The notes beneath the pieces are model-generated. The model saw only the letters and a program-made list of their open reading frames with translations. It had not been told where the DNA came from and ran no database searches. The translations under genes were made by a program, and so were the position numbers. From an uncultured Sphaerochaeta sp. (lineage in GTDB: Bacteria; Spirochaetota; Spirochaetia; Sphaerochaetales; Sphaerochaetaceae), in assembly GCF_963666015.1 (NCBI RefSeq), contig NZ_OY762555.1:1984001-2048000 (forward strand): DNA of 64,000 bases. Reading direction: 5' to 3'. Shown here in pieces: positions 34,369 through 42,941 of this stretch; the stretch's first letter is position 1, and each line of letters opens with the position of its first letter.

Positions 34369-34854
34369 ATGAAAAAAATTGCACTCGCAATGTCCATCGT
34401 TGTTTTATTGGTTCTATTCACGAGTTGTGCTACTGTCGTCAGCGACAGTAAATATCCTGTCACAATCTCGAGTGAACCACAGAATGCCAAAATCACAATA
34501 ACTGACAAGTCCAACCGGGTTGTATTTGTAGGAAATACTCCAGCCAATGTTACGCTTGAAGCAGGGGATGGTTTCTTTTCCAAAGCTGCATACACAATCA
34601 AGTTTGAAAAAGATGGGTATGAACCCTCTATCTATACTCTAACGAGTTCTATTGATGGTTGGTATTGGGGAAATATTATGTTAGGGGGTGTTTTAGGTAT
34701 CTTGATCGTTGATCCCATGTCTGGCGCAATGTGGAAATTGGATCCTAATATATCAATTGAGCTCGTACAAACGCAATCAAACTTGTCACTCTCTGTAATG
34801 GATATCAATGATATTCCCCAGGAATGGAAAGACTCACTCATTAAAATTAGCTAA
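34369..34854 (+). CDS. Small lipoprotein with PEGA-like domain
   Basis: 161 residues. Lipobox LFTSC gives lipidated Cys20. The stretch VTISSEPQNAKITITDKSNRVVFVGNTPANVTLE has the PEGA-type beta-repeat pattern (SxPxxAxVxI ... GxTPxxVxL), with FEKDGYEPSIYTL after it. A hydrophobic glycine-rich segment (WYWGNIMLGGVLGILIVDPMSG) follows. AAGGAAGG precedes ATG. Likely a surface or periplasmic lipoprotein of unknown role. The surrounding 300 bases are AT-rich relative to neighbours, which could indicate a recent arrival. Confidence 0.75.
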   Translation: MKKIALAMSIVVLLVLFTSCATVVSDSKYPVTISSEPQNAKITITDKSNRVVFVGNTPANVTLEAGDGFFSKAAYTIKFEKDGYEPSIYTLTSSIDGWYWGNIMLGGVLGILIVDPMSGAMWKLDPNISIELVQTQSNLSLSVMDINDIPQEWKDSLIKIS

Positions 34855-34935
34855 TACGTATTTTCTAACACTGTTTCAGGATTTAGATTTTGAATAGCAA
34901 ATATAGATTATTGAAGCAATTGATTTTACCTAGAA

Positions 34936-34959
34936 GAGGGCTGCCAATTGGCAGCCCTC
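34936..34959. terminator. Bidirectional terminator between lipoprotein gene and nifJ
   Basis: A perfect 24-bp palindrome (arms GAGGGCTGCCAA and TTGGCAGCCCTC) lies between two converging genes, with short T-rich flanks on each side. Confidence 0.75.
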
Positions 34960-34981
34960 GTTTATCTGGTATCAATGATGC

Positions 34982-37900
34982 TTACATCAATGGACCAAGT
35001 TTCTCAAAGAAACTCATGCGCTTCTTTGCATCTTCCTCGGCCTTGGCGAAGAGTGCCTCAGCATTCTCAGGATTGGTCTTGTACAACGAAGTGTAGCGAA
35101 CCTCACCCTTGATGAACTCCTGGTAGGAACCAGTAGCTGCCTTGGTATCCCAGCTGAATCTCTTGCCTTCCTCGAGTGCGGGGTTGAAGCGGTAAAGCGG
35201 CCAATAGCCAGCTTCCACTGCCTTCTTCTCCTCAACCTGACTGAAACGCATGTTCATGCCGTGGTTGATACACGGGGAATAACAGAAGATGATTGAAGGA
35301 CCTTTCCAAGCAACGGCTTCCTGCAAAGCCTTCTGGGCATGCAAGCGGTTGGAACCAAGAGCGATGGATGCAACATAAGCATGTCCGTAGGTCATGCACA
35401 TGAAGCCCATGTTCTTCTTGCCAATCTCCTTACCAGCGTTTGCGAACTTGGCAACAGCTGCAATCGGAGTTGCCTTGGAAGCCTGTCCACCGGTGTTGGA
35501 GTATACCTCGGTATCGAGTACCAGGATGTTGACGTTTCTGCCAGAGGCAACAACGTGGTCAACACCACCGTAACCGATATCATAGGCCCATCCATCTCCA
35601 CCCATAATGAAGACAACCTTGTCAGCGAAGTAGTCCTTCAACTCGTCAATTTTGGCGAGCAAGGTCTTCTCATCATCACTCTTAGCAGCAGCGATTGCCT
35701 CAGGAAGAGCTGCCTTAACAGCCTTCTGTGCGTCGTTGGCAGCATCGGAGGACTCATCCCAAAGCTCAAGGGACTTCTCGATGGCACTCTTGAGTGCATC
35801 GGTGGTTCCCATTGCAAGGAGCTGGTCGATGTAGATCTTCAACTGATCACGGTTGGAATCGACAGCGAGGCGCATACCCAAACCATACTCTGCATTGTCC
35901 TCGAAGAGGCTATTGCCCCAGGATGGACCCTGACCGTCACTCTGGCGGACAGTGTAAGGAGTGGTTGGGAAGGTACCACTGTAGATAGAAGAACAACCAG
36001 TTGCGTTTGCAACAATCATGCGATCGCCACAAATCTGGGAGACCATCTTGACGTAAGGAGTCTCACCACATCCGGCACAAGCCCCACTGAACTCGAAGAG
36101 TGGCTGCTTGAACTGCAGACCCTTGACTGTGGTTTCCTTGGTACCATCAAGCACATCGTAGGGAAGATCTTCGAAGAACTCTGCATTTGCAATCTCACCA
36201 GCTTCACGCTCGGTTGCGATTGGGCTGAATACAAGGGACTTCTCCTTGCTTGGGCAGGTCTCAATACAAACACCACAACCCTGACAATCTTCGGTGTACA
36301 CCTGAATCTTGAACTGGAGGTCCTTCTCGTTCTTGGTATTGGACTTCAGCGTCGTGAAGGTTTCTGGAGCACCTTCGAGATGCTTTGGTTCAATCTGCTT
36401 TGCCCTAATTGCTGCGTGTGGGCAGGACTGTACACACTGGTTACACTGAATACAATTCTCAGCAATCCAATGAGGAACGAAGGGAGCAACACCACGCTTC
36501 TCGAACTTCGCGGTAGCGGTAGGGAGGCTTCCATCGAAAGACATCTTGGAAACAGGAATATCATTGCCCTTGAGGTGCATGATGGGTTCCATGATGTCCT
36601 TTGCGAAAGCATCAGCATCCTCAGGGATCAAGCGAGCAGGATCATAGCTCTTGGTGATCTTCTCAGGAATAGCAACCTCATGAAGAGCCTCACTGGCACC
36701 ATCAACTGCTGCCCAGTTCTTCTTAACGATGTCCTCGCCCTTCTTGAGGAAGGTCTTCTTGATATACTGCTTGACCAAATCGATGGCTTCAGTCTCAGGA
36801 AGAACCTGGCTGATCTTGAAGAATGCAGCCTGCATAACGGTATTGATACGGGTACCAAGACCTGCTTTCTCTGCAATCTCAAGTGCATTGATGTTGTAGA
36901 AACGGATTTTCTTCTCGATGATCTGTTCCTGCATTTCGCGAGTCAGGTGCTCGAAAATCTCATCGGATGAGATCTGGCTATTGAGCAAGAACACACCACC
37001 CTTCTTGAGAGGAGCAAGCATGTCATAGCGCCCGATGTAGGCAGGGTTGTGACATGCGACAAAATCAGCATGGTCGATCAACCACGGCATGGTCAGCTGG
37101 CCCTTACCAAAGCGAAGATGGCTGACGGTGATACCACCGCTCTTCTTCGAATCGTAAGAGAAGTATGCCTGAGCATTAAGATCGGTGTTGTCACCAATGA
37201 TCTTGATCGAGTTCTTGTTTGCACCAACGGTACCGTCAGAGCCAAGACCCCAGAACATGCAGGAAACCACACCCTCTGGAGAAACGTCAATCATGTCCTG
37301 TACAGGAATAGATCTCTTGGTTACATCGTCATTGATACCAACGGTGAAGTTGTGGAACGCCTTGCCTGAAAGGTGATCAAAGACAGCCTTTGCGTGGGAA
37401 GGAGTGAAGTCCTTGCTGGAAAGACCGTATCGGCCACCGTATACCTTGATATCGCTCTTATCCATCTGGCTGAGAGCAGTGATGATATCCTGGTAGAGGG
37501 GCTCACCGAGGGAGCCAGGCTCCTTGGTGCGGTCAAGAACTGCAAGACGCTTCACAGAAGAGGGAAGAGCTTCCAGGAAGTGCTTTGCACTGAACGGGCG
37601 ATAGAGGCGAACCTTGAGAACACCGGTCTTGCCACCCTTCTTGTTGATGTAATCGCTAGCCCACTCCATGGTATCGGCACCAGAACCCATGATAACCACT
37701 ACATCGGTTGCATCTTCTGCACCAACATAGTCGAAGAGGTGGTATGCCCTACCGGTAAGCTTCTCTACTTCATCCATGTACTTCTGGACCATCTCAGGCA
37801 GTACATCGTAATACTTGTTGACAGTCTCACGACCCTGGAAGTAGACATCTTCGTTCTGTGCTGCAACCTTCAGCCTTGGCTGTTCTGGGCGCATTGCTCT

Positions 37901-38518
37901 TTCACGGAAACGGCGGATGTACTCTTCCTTGATCAACGGCTTGATGTCTTCATAAGAAATTTCCTCGACCTTCTGCAACTCGTGTGAAGTTCTGAAACCA
38001 TCAAAGAAGCTGAGGAAGGGGACCTGGGACTCAAGTGTAGCCAAGTGTGCGACCAAGGCCATGTCCATGGTCTCCTGTACATTGTTTGCACAGGTCATGG
38101 CAAAGCCGGTATTGCGGCAGGACATGACGTCGGAGTGGTCACCAAAGATTGAGAGAGACTGTGCAGCAAGAGATCTTGCAGACACGTGGAAGACGGTTGG
38201 TGTCATCTCACCAGCGATCTTGTGCATGTTCGGGATCATCAGAAGCAATCCCTGGCTTGCAGTAAACGTGGTGGTCAAAGCACCAGCAGCGAGAGCACCA
38301 TGAACGGCACCAGCCGCACCAGCCTCAGACTGCATCTCCATGATTTCTACCGTCTTTCCCCAAAGGTTCTTACGCCCAGTACTGGACCAAGAATCCGCGA
38401 ACTCTCCCATCGGGGAGGACGGGGTGATCGGATAGATTGCGGCTACTTCACTGAAGGCATAGGCAATATGCGCGGCAGCGGTGTTTCCGTCAATAGTAAC
38501 CCTTTTTTTGTTACCCAT
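34982..38518 (-). CDS. nifJ: Pyruvate:ferredoxin (flavodoxin) oxidoreductase
   Basis: 1178 residues, a full-length single-chain PFOR that converts pyruvate and CoA to acetyl-CoA, CO2 and reduced ferredoxin. ATG 38518 follows GGAGTGTC. Domains in order: pyruvate-binding PYR domain (AAHIAYAFSEVAAIYPITPSS), the gamma-type domain, a 2[4Fe-4S] ferredoxin domain (CIQCNQCVQSCP near residue 690 and CQGCGVCIETCP near 745), and the TPP domain with the third cluster (CAGCGETPY near 811; GDGWAYDIGYGG near 975). Central to fermentative energy metabolism. A TTGCAA-17-TAAGAT promoter lies about 100 nt upstream. Confidence 0.97.
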   Translation of the reverse strand: MGNKKRVTIDGNTAAAHIAYAFSEVAAIYPITPSSPMGEFADSWSSTGRKNLWGKTVEIMEMQSEAGAAGAVHGALAAGALTTTFTASQGLLLMIPNMHKIAGEMTPTVFHVSARSLAAQSLSIFGDHSDVMSCRNTGFAMTCANNVQETMDMALVAHLATLESQVPFLSFFDGFRTSHELQKVEEISYEDIKPLIKEEYIRRFRERAMRPEQPRLKVAAQNEDVYFQGRETVNKYYDVLPEMVQKYMDEVEKLTGRAYHLFDYVGAEDATDVVVIMGSGADTMEWASDYINKKGGKTGVLKVRLYRPFSAKHFLEALPSSVKRLAVLDRTKEPGSLGEPLYQDIITALSQMDKSDIKVYGGRYGLSSKDFTPSHAKAVFDHLSGKAFHNFTVGINDDVTKRSIPVQDMIDVSPEGVVSCMFWGLGSDGTVGANKNSIKIIGDNTDLNAQAYFSYDSKKSGGITVSHLRFGKGQLTMPWLIDHADFVACHNPAYIGRYDMLAPLKKGGVFLLNSQISSDEIFEHLTREMQEQIIEKKIRFYNINALEIAEKAGLGTRINTVMQAAFFKISQVLPETEAIDLVKQYIKKTFLKKGEDIVKKNWAAVDGASEALHEVAIPEKITKSYDPARLIPEDADAFAKDIMEPIMHLKGNDIPVSKMSFDGSLPTATAKFEKRGVAPFVPHWIAENCIQCNQCVQSCPHAAIRAKQIEPKHLEGAPETFTTLKSNTKNEKDLQFKIQVYTEDCQGCGVCIETCPSKEKSLVFSPIATEREAGEIANAEFFEDLPYDVLDGTKETTVKGLQFKQPLFEFSGACAGCGETPYVKMVSQICGDRMIVANATGCSSIYSGTFPTTPYTVRQSDGQGPSWGNSLFEDNAEYGLGMRLAVDSNRDQLKIYIDQLLAMGTTDALKSAIEKSLELWDESSDAANDAQKAVKAALPEAIAAAKSDDEKTLLAKIDELKDYFADKVVFIMGGDGWAYDIGYGGVDHVVASGRNVNILVLDTEVYSNTGGQASKATPIAAVAKFANAGKEIGKKNMGFMCMTYGHAYVASIALGSNRLHAQKALQEAVAWKGPSIIFCYSPCINHGMNMRFSQVEEKKAVEAGYWPLYRFNPALEEGKRFSWDTKAATGSYQEFIKGEVRYTSLYKTNPENAEALFAKAEEDAKKRMSFFEKLGPLM

Positions 38519-38613
38519 TTTGACACTCCATAATAACAGTATTTGATGTAACCCTGAGTGGGCTACTCTTTGCGCGAACAAAAAAAAATCCAACCAGATT
38601 TTTTCAGATTCCA

Positions 38614-38642
38614 ATCTTAAACCAATAAGGAATCGTTTGCAA
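38614..38642 (-). promoter_or_regulatory. nifJ promoter
   Basis: TTGCAA (38637-38642), 17-bp spacer, TAAGAT (38614-38619) on the minus strand, giving an about 90-nt leader before nifJ. Confidence 0.5.
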
Positions 38643-38688
38643 CCTTATCCAGATTGATTTCCATTTTTACCAATCTTTAGGTTATATA

Positions 38689-39900
38689 TCAGCTCTTTAA
38701 GTATTTATTTAGTGCAATATAACCGCACCCAAGGAGAAAACAAAGCCCTGCCGATATACCCCAGAGCTGGCCATATCCACTCACTGCCAGCAACAACCCC
38801 CCGCCTGTTGGGGCAATGGAGTGGCCCAAACTGGATGCAATCGTAAGTGATGAGTTACACCTTGACCGAAGAGAGGGAGGCGCATAGGCATTCACAAACA
38901 CATTGGCATTGGTTGCCATCAGAATCTCCCCAAAGGTCCAGATACATGTTGCGACCAGGAAAAGTGGAAAGACTGTACAACCAGCATACATCCCATACCC
39001 AACCACATAGAACAGCATGGCGATCGCCATGGAAGGGAGCTGTCCCAGTCTATGCGTCCATGTGGTGAGGAACGCGGTTGCCAGCAATACCGTGACGGCA
39101 TTTACCGTCATCAACAATGCATAACGACTTGAACCAATCACCTCCCCATACAGGGAAGCAAACTGGAGGGGCAGGGTGAAGGTATTCTGGGCATAGGCAA
39201 GGCCGTAAAGGGCAAACAATATAAAAAAGAGTATCAGGAGGGGAGGCATCCGCAGCTTCTTGGCAGTAGTAGCAGTTTCCTTGGTATAGAGGGTTTCACT
39301 CTTCGGAATTCCACGCAATAACAGGAGTGTAGAGAGGAAAATCAGGAAAGAGGAGAACGCAAAAAGCAACACGATCGAACGTGCATAGAGAAAGGAAGCT
39401 GCAACAGGACCAAGCGCAACCCCGATATTCGTCCCCAGATAGAGAAGACTGAACGACCTAGAAAGTTGATCACTGTGGCTGAAATCAGCAACCATGGTAT
39501 TCGTGAGAGGAGAGGTCCCTCCACGGAAAGGACTGGAGAGAAGGATCAGATACGGTACCAGATGAGGTAATAAACCAAACATCACAGCACTTGCAAGATA
39601 CGAGAGACTGACCACAGCCTGACAGATTACCAGTGGAGTCTTTCTTCCCCATCGGTCAGCAATATACCCACTGGAGAACTGGCCAACCATGGTGGCAATA
39701 ACGCTGAATGAGACAAAGAATCCCGCCTGGGCTGGAGAGAGCCCTAGTTTACCGGTAAGAATGAGGACCAGGAGCAGCTGCACAAAATCCCCGAACCTAT
39801 TGATGATTCGGATTATGAACAGAATATAAACATTCCTCTCCAGACCCCTGTACAAGGAAAAACCCGCCACAAGAGGACGGGTTGTACGTGTATTTCCCAT
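38689..39900 (-). CDS. MFS transporter
   Basis: 403 residues, about 12 membrane helices. MFS signatures include the loop GYIADRWGRKTPLV after helix 2 and a conserved GTNIGVALGPV in helix 5. The pattern resembles multidrug or metabolite exporters (DHA1-like) more than sugar carriers. AGGGAG lies 5-6 nt before ATG but sits in the arm of a stem-loop that separates this gene from nrdJ upstream (39906-39929). Substrate unknown. Confidence 0.85.
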   Translation of the reverse strand: MGNTRTTRPLVAGFSLYRGLERNVYILFIIRIINRFGDFVQLLLVLILTGKLGLSPAQAGFFVSFSVIATMVGQFSSGYIADRWGRKTPLVICQAVVSLSYLASAVMFGLLPHLVPYLILLSSPFRGGTSPLTNTMVADFSHSDQLSRSFSLLYLGTNIGVALGPVAASFLYARSIVLLFAFSSFLIFLSTLLLLRGIPKSETLYTKETATTAKKLRMPPLLILFFILFALYGLAYAQNTFTLPLQFASLYGEVIGSSRYALLMTVNAVTVLLATAFLTTWTHRLGQLPSMAIAMLFYVVGYGMYAGCTVFPLFLVATCIWTFGEILMATNANVFVNAYAPPSLRSRCNSSLTIASSLGHSIAPTGGGLLLAVSGYGQLWGISAGLCFLLGCGYIALNKYLKS

Positions 39901-39905
39901 GCGCT

Positions 39906-39929
39906 CCCTACCCTCTAGTGAGAGTAGGG
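39906..39929 (-). promoter_or_regulatory. Stem-loop sequestering the MFS ribosome binding site
   Basis: CCCTACCCTC (39906-39915) pairs with GAGAGTAGGG (39920-39929), one G-U, 4-nt loop. The left arm in + coordinates overlaps the minus-strand AGGGAG of the MFS gene (39904-39909). It could block translation unless opened, or mark the end of the nrdJ message. Confidence 0.5.
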
Positions 39930-39945
39930 ATTGCTGAATCTTTGG

Positions 39946-42444
39946 TCAACACTCACTATGGCCACAAGAGAAACATTTCTTGCAACCTTCGATATTCACA
40001 AAAGTGACATTACCGCAGATTGGGCAGATATCGGGCTTCACCGAGCTACCGGAAGCCGGAAGACCAAGATCCAGCTGACCAACATCTTCATCCTCATCCT
40101 CCTCATCAGGAAGACGGGAGGCATCACGGTCGGAGTCTGTTGAGCCGATATGCTGTTGCAACACTTGCGCTACTGCATCAGGCAGGCTCATTACCCGGTT
40201 TCGGCCAAATCCCATGGAGCGGCCACTTCCGATCCCCGAAAGCTGGCTGATGATCGCCTGGGCACGCTGGTCTGGGGTCAGGGGAGAAGGCATGCGAAGC
40301 AGCAAGCTGATCAGTCTTCCAAGTCCCTCCGCATCGGCTGCCACATCACTTCCCACCTTTGCTACATTGATGAAAACCTCAAAAATATCACTCGGGTCCG
40401 GACCATCACAATTTACAGTGATGTAAGCCGTTCCGATCGGAGTGGCCTTTCGGTAGGTGGTTCCCCTCAGAACTGTGGAGCGTACCCTTGGCTTGGGTTC
40501 ACTGGAACGGGTCACCACAGGAGCTTCCTTTTTCTCCTCTTTCTTGACCGTCAAAACCTGTGTATCACGTGATCCATCACGATATGTGGTACCCCCCTTG
40601 CAACCAAGGTCATAGAGCAACTCATAGAGATTGCCTGTCTGCTCTATCGTGTATTCCTTTGGTGTATTGCCTGTCTTGGAGATAGAGGAATCGACCCATT
40701 TCTGGATTGCTGCCTGTACCTTGACATGCCCCTCAGGAGCAAGGTCCATAGCAGAGACAAAGTAGTCAGGCTTCTTCGCTCCGGGATTATCCTTTACCCA
40801 ATCATCATACACCTTCACCCGCTCGATGTTCGTTCCCATCCTTCCTGTTCGCTCCCATTCCCAGAAATAGTAGGGTTCGATTCCAGTGGAGGTGTTTACC
40901 ATCGTCCCGGTGGTTCCAGTTGGAGCCTGGGTCAGGAGGGTGACATTCCTCAGTCCTTGTTCACGGACTTTCTGGCGGATCTCTTCAGGCATCTGCTTCA
41001 TGAAGCCACTCTCAAGCAACTTCTCAGCATCAAAGAGAGAAAAGCTTCCCTTCTCCTTTGCAAGATCACAACTCTCTGCATAAGCTTCAACGCAGATGAA
41101 CTTGTACAGCTCCTCAATAAAAGTCAGGGACTCATCACTCCCATAACCAAGTTCCATCTTGATCAACATATCGGCAAGGCCCATGGTCCCCAGCCCGATA
41201 CGGCGCTCGCTCTGCTGTTGCCTCTTGTTCTCCTCGAAGAAATAGGGGGTATCATCAATGACATCATCAAGGAACCGGACCGCCAAACGGACTGCCCTGC
41301 CTAGGTCCTTGTAGTTCACCTTCTTGTTCTTCACAAACCTACTCAGGTTTATGGATCCAAGGTTACAGACCCCCCATGGAGGAAGTCCCTGTTCCCCACA
41401 GGGATTGGTGCTCTGGATGGAGGAGTAATACCAGGAGTTGGACATCTTGTTATAGCGGTCAATAAAGAATACCCCAGGTTCGGCACTTGCCCAGGCACTC
41501 TCTACAATGGCATCCCAAATCTTTCGTGCCTTCATTGTTTGGTACACCTGAACCTTATGCCCACTCTTCTTCCATTTCTCGATATCACCGTCCCACTTTT
41601 CATTATAGTCAGGGTCGGTGGTATCAGGGAAATAGGTATTCCAATCCCCATCACTCCGTACTGCATCCATGAAATCGTCGGTAATTCCGACAGAGATGTT
41701 TGCATTGGTAATCTTGCCCATTTCCCGTTTTGACTCAATGAAATCGAGAATATCGGGATGCCAGACATTGAGAATCAACATCAATGCTCCACGACGGGAA
41801 CCGCCTTGTTCAATCAGGCCGGTTACGAAGCTGAAGAGCCCGCCCCAGCTTACCGAACCACTGGAGCGGCCGTTTACGCCCTTGACGTAGCTGTGCCGTG
41901 GCCTGAGGGATGATATGTTCATACCGACTCCACCCCCTCGGCTCATAATTTCGGTCATCTGGCCCAAAGAGGCTATGATGCCACCACGACTGTCCTTCGG
42001 GGAAGGGATCACGTAGCAATTGAAATAAGTTAGGTTCTGATCCGTTCCCGCACCGGTAAGAATCCTGCCTCCAGGGACGAACTTCCAGTCCTCCAGGAGC
42101 CAATTGAACTCTTTCTCCCATTGCTTTCGAACCTCCGGCTTCTCTTGGGAAGCAATACCTTTCGCTACACGAGCGAGCATCTGTGCTGGGTCGGTCTCAA
42201 GCGGCTTGTCAACATCCTCACGTTTGACATGCAAGATAGTACCTTCATCGAGCTTGACGGTAATGGCATCCCCGCTGTTCAGTTCGGTAACCACACCAAT
42301 CTCTCGCTGACCCGTTTTCGGATTGCTCACAGCAACCACGACATCCCCAACCTGCAACGTCTCCTTCTGTACGTCCTTCAAAGCATAACGGTCAAGGAAA
42401 ATCTTACGACCCAACGGATTCAATTCATTCTTAACAGCGCTCAT
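39946..42444 (-). CDS. nrdJ: Class II (B12-dependent) ribonucleotide reductase
   Basis: 832 residues. It reduces ribonucleotides to deoxyribonucleotides using adenosylcobalamin rather than oxygen or a glycyl radical. Cys143 (YFNCYV) and Cys360 form the redox pair; Cys349 in NPCGEQ is the thiyl-radical position with Glu351. A C-terminal zinc ribbon (CPICGN and CKKCFSCGHSEC) is present, preceded by an acidic linker (DEEDEDED). The N-terminal 80 residues with a KOW/SH3-like beta region (VGDVVVAVSNPKTGQREIGVV) are an addition to the core. GAGGGATTAC precedes ATG. Upstream are palindromes resembling NrdR boxes. Confidence 0.97.
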   Translation of the reverse strand: MSAVKNELNPLGRKIFLDRYALKDVQKETLQVGDVVVAVSNPKTGQREIGVVTELNSGDAITVKLDEGTILHVKREDVDKPLETDPAQMLARVAKGIASQEKPEVRKQWEKEFNWLLEDWKFVPGGRILTGAGTDQNLTYFNCYVIPSPKDSRGGIIASLGQMTEIMSRGGGVGMNISSLRPRHSYVKGVNGRSSGSVSWGGLFSFVTGLIEQGGSRRGALMLILNVWHPDILDFIESKREMGKITNANISVGITDDFMDAVRSDGDWNTYFPDTTDPDYNEKWDGDIEKWKKSGHKVQVYQTMKARKIWDAIVESAWASAEPGVFFIDRYNKMSNSWYYSSIQSTNPCGEQGLPPWGVCNLGSINLSRFVKNKKVNYKDLGRAVRLAVRFLDDVIDDTPYFFEENKRQQQSERRIGLGTMGLADMLIKMELGYGSDESLTFIEELYKFICVEAYAESCDLAKEKGSFSLFDAEKLLESGFMKQMPEEIRQKVREQGLRNVTLLTQAPTGTTGTMVNTSTGIEPYYFWEWERTGRMGTNIERVKVYDDWVKDNPGAKKPDYFVSAMDLAPEGHVKVQAAIQKWVDSSISKTGNTPKEYTIEQTGNLYELLYDLGCKGGTTYRDGSRDTQVLTVKKEEKKEAPVVTRSSEPKPRVRSTVLRGTTYRKATPIGTAYITVNCDGPDPSDIFEVFINVAKVGSDVAADAEGLGRLISLLLRMPSPLTPDQRAQAIISQLSGIGSGRSMGFGRNRVMSLPDAVAQVLQQHIGSTDSDRDASRLPDEEDEDEDVGQLDLGLPASGSSVKPDICPICGNVTFVNIEGCKKCFSCGHSEC

Positions 42445-42494
42445 GTAATCCCTCTATATATTAAAATTAATTCAAAATTCACAAAGACAAATAT

Positions 42495-42534
42495 GCCGTC
42501 TCTCCTGCCAGAAAATCACTACAAGAGAGCGGGC
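42495..42534 (-). promoter_or_regulatory. Stem-loop in the nrdJ leader
   Basis: Thirteen-base arms (42495-42507 and 42522-42534) pair with two internal mismatches and one G-U around a 14-nt loop, about 50 nt upstream of the nrdJ start codon. There is no T run. It could stabilise or regulate the message. I looked for a cobalamin riboswitch core here and did not find one. Confidence 0.4.
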
Positions 42535-42556
42535 CGAACACAGTCGACCCTCGTCT

Positions 42557-42585
42557 ACCATAGCATGGTGAACTTAACTTGGCAA
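42557..42585 (-). promoter_or_regulatory. nrdJ promoter
   Basis: TTGCCA (42580-42585), 17-bp spacer, TATGGT (42557-42562) on the minus strand. An alternative pair, TTTACA and TATTGT, overlaps the palindromes a little further upstream. Confidence 0.45.
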
Positions 42586-42603
42586 GCGGACAATACAACA
42601 TTT

Positions 42604-42645
42604 ATAGCGCTATGTAAAGTTACATAACGCTATATATAGTGTTAT
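42604..42645. promoter_or_regulatory. Palindrome cluster, possible NrdR boxes
   Basis: A 22-bp near-perfect palindrome at 42624-42645 contains ACGCTATATATAGTGT, one base from the NrdR-box consensus ACACTATATATAGTGT. ATAGCGCTAT (42604-42613) and ATGTAA-AG-TTACAT (42612-42625) precede it. Centre spacing of the two main palindromes is 26 bp rather than the usual 31-32, so the second NrdR box is uncertain. Confidence 0.55.
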
Positions 42646-42875
42646 ATAGGTTTTATAGCAATCATGTATCGTCTCTTAAATAATGCGTATTGATACCTTT
42701 AAAAAAGGACAAACAGAGAGTCGAAAATTTCTTCTTATTCCTTGCTGGTAATACGTGAACCACTGATGAATCATCCCCTCAAAGAGGGTAGAAATCAGAT
42801 GCATATTTCGTGCTCATTGAGAATCATTGGCATATGATCATATATGTTGTTTTGTCTGGTGGCTAGTGCTGTTTT

Positions 42876-42910
42876 AAAAAGTGAAGGGCCCCCAAAACAC
42901 TGAAGGCCCT
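42876..42910 (-). terminator. Terminator after gdhA
   Basis: AGGGCC (42885-42890) pairs with GGCCCT (42905-42910); on the minus strand a TCACTTTTTAAAA tail follows. Confidence 0.65.
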
Positions 42911-42941
42911 CCTGATACACACCCCGAAGGGGACAATACAA

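Larger units (their letters stand above)
42445..42941. other. Intergenic region between nrdJ and gdhA
   Basis: About 500 bases containing the nrdJ leader hairpin, nrdJ promoter, a cluster of palindromes (42604-42645) and, at the far end, the gdhA terminator. No gene is evident between about 42660 and 42870. Confidence 0.65.

Noticed and set aside
35339..36970. 543-codon open frame on the plus strand inside nifJ
   Set aside because: The opposite strand encodes a full conserved PFOR with all cofactor motifs; the antisense frame has no ribosome binding site or recognisable domain and reflects codon bias.
42445..42600. Cobalamin riboswitch in front of the B12-dependent nrdJ
   Set aside because: TGGCAGGAGAGACGGC in the leader superficially recalls a B12 box, but the conserved core and surrounding helices are absent; it forms a simple stem-loop instead.
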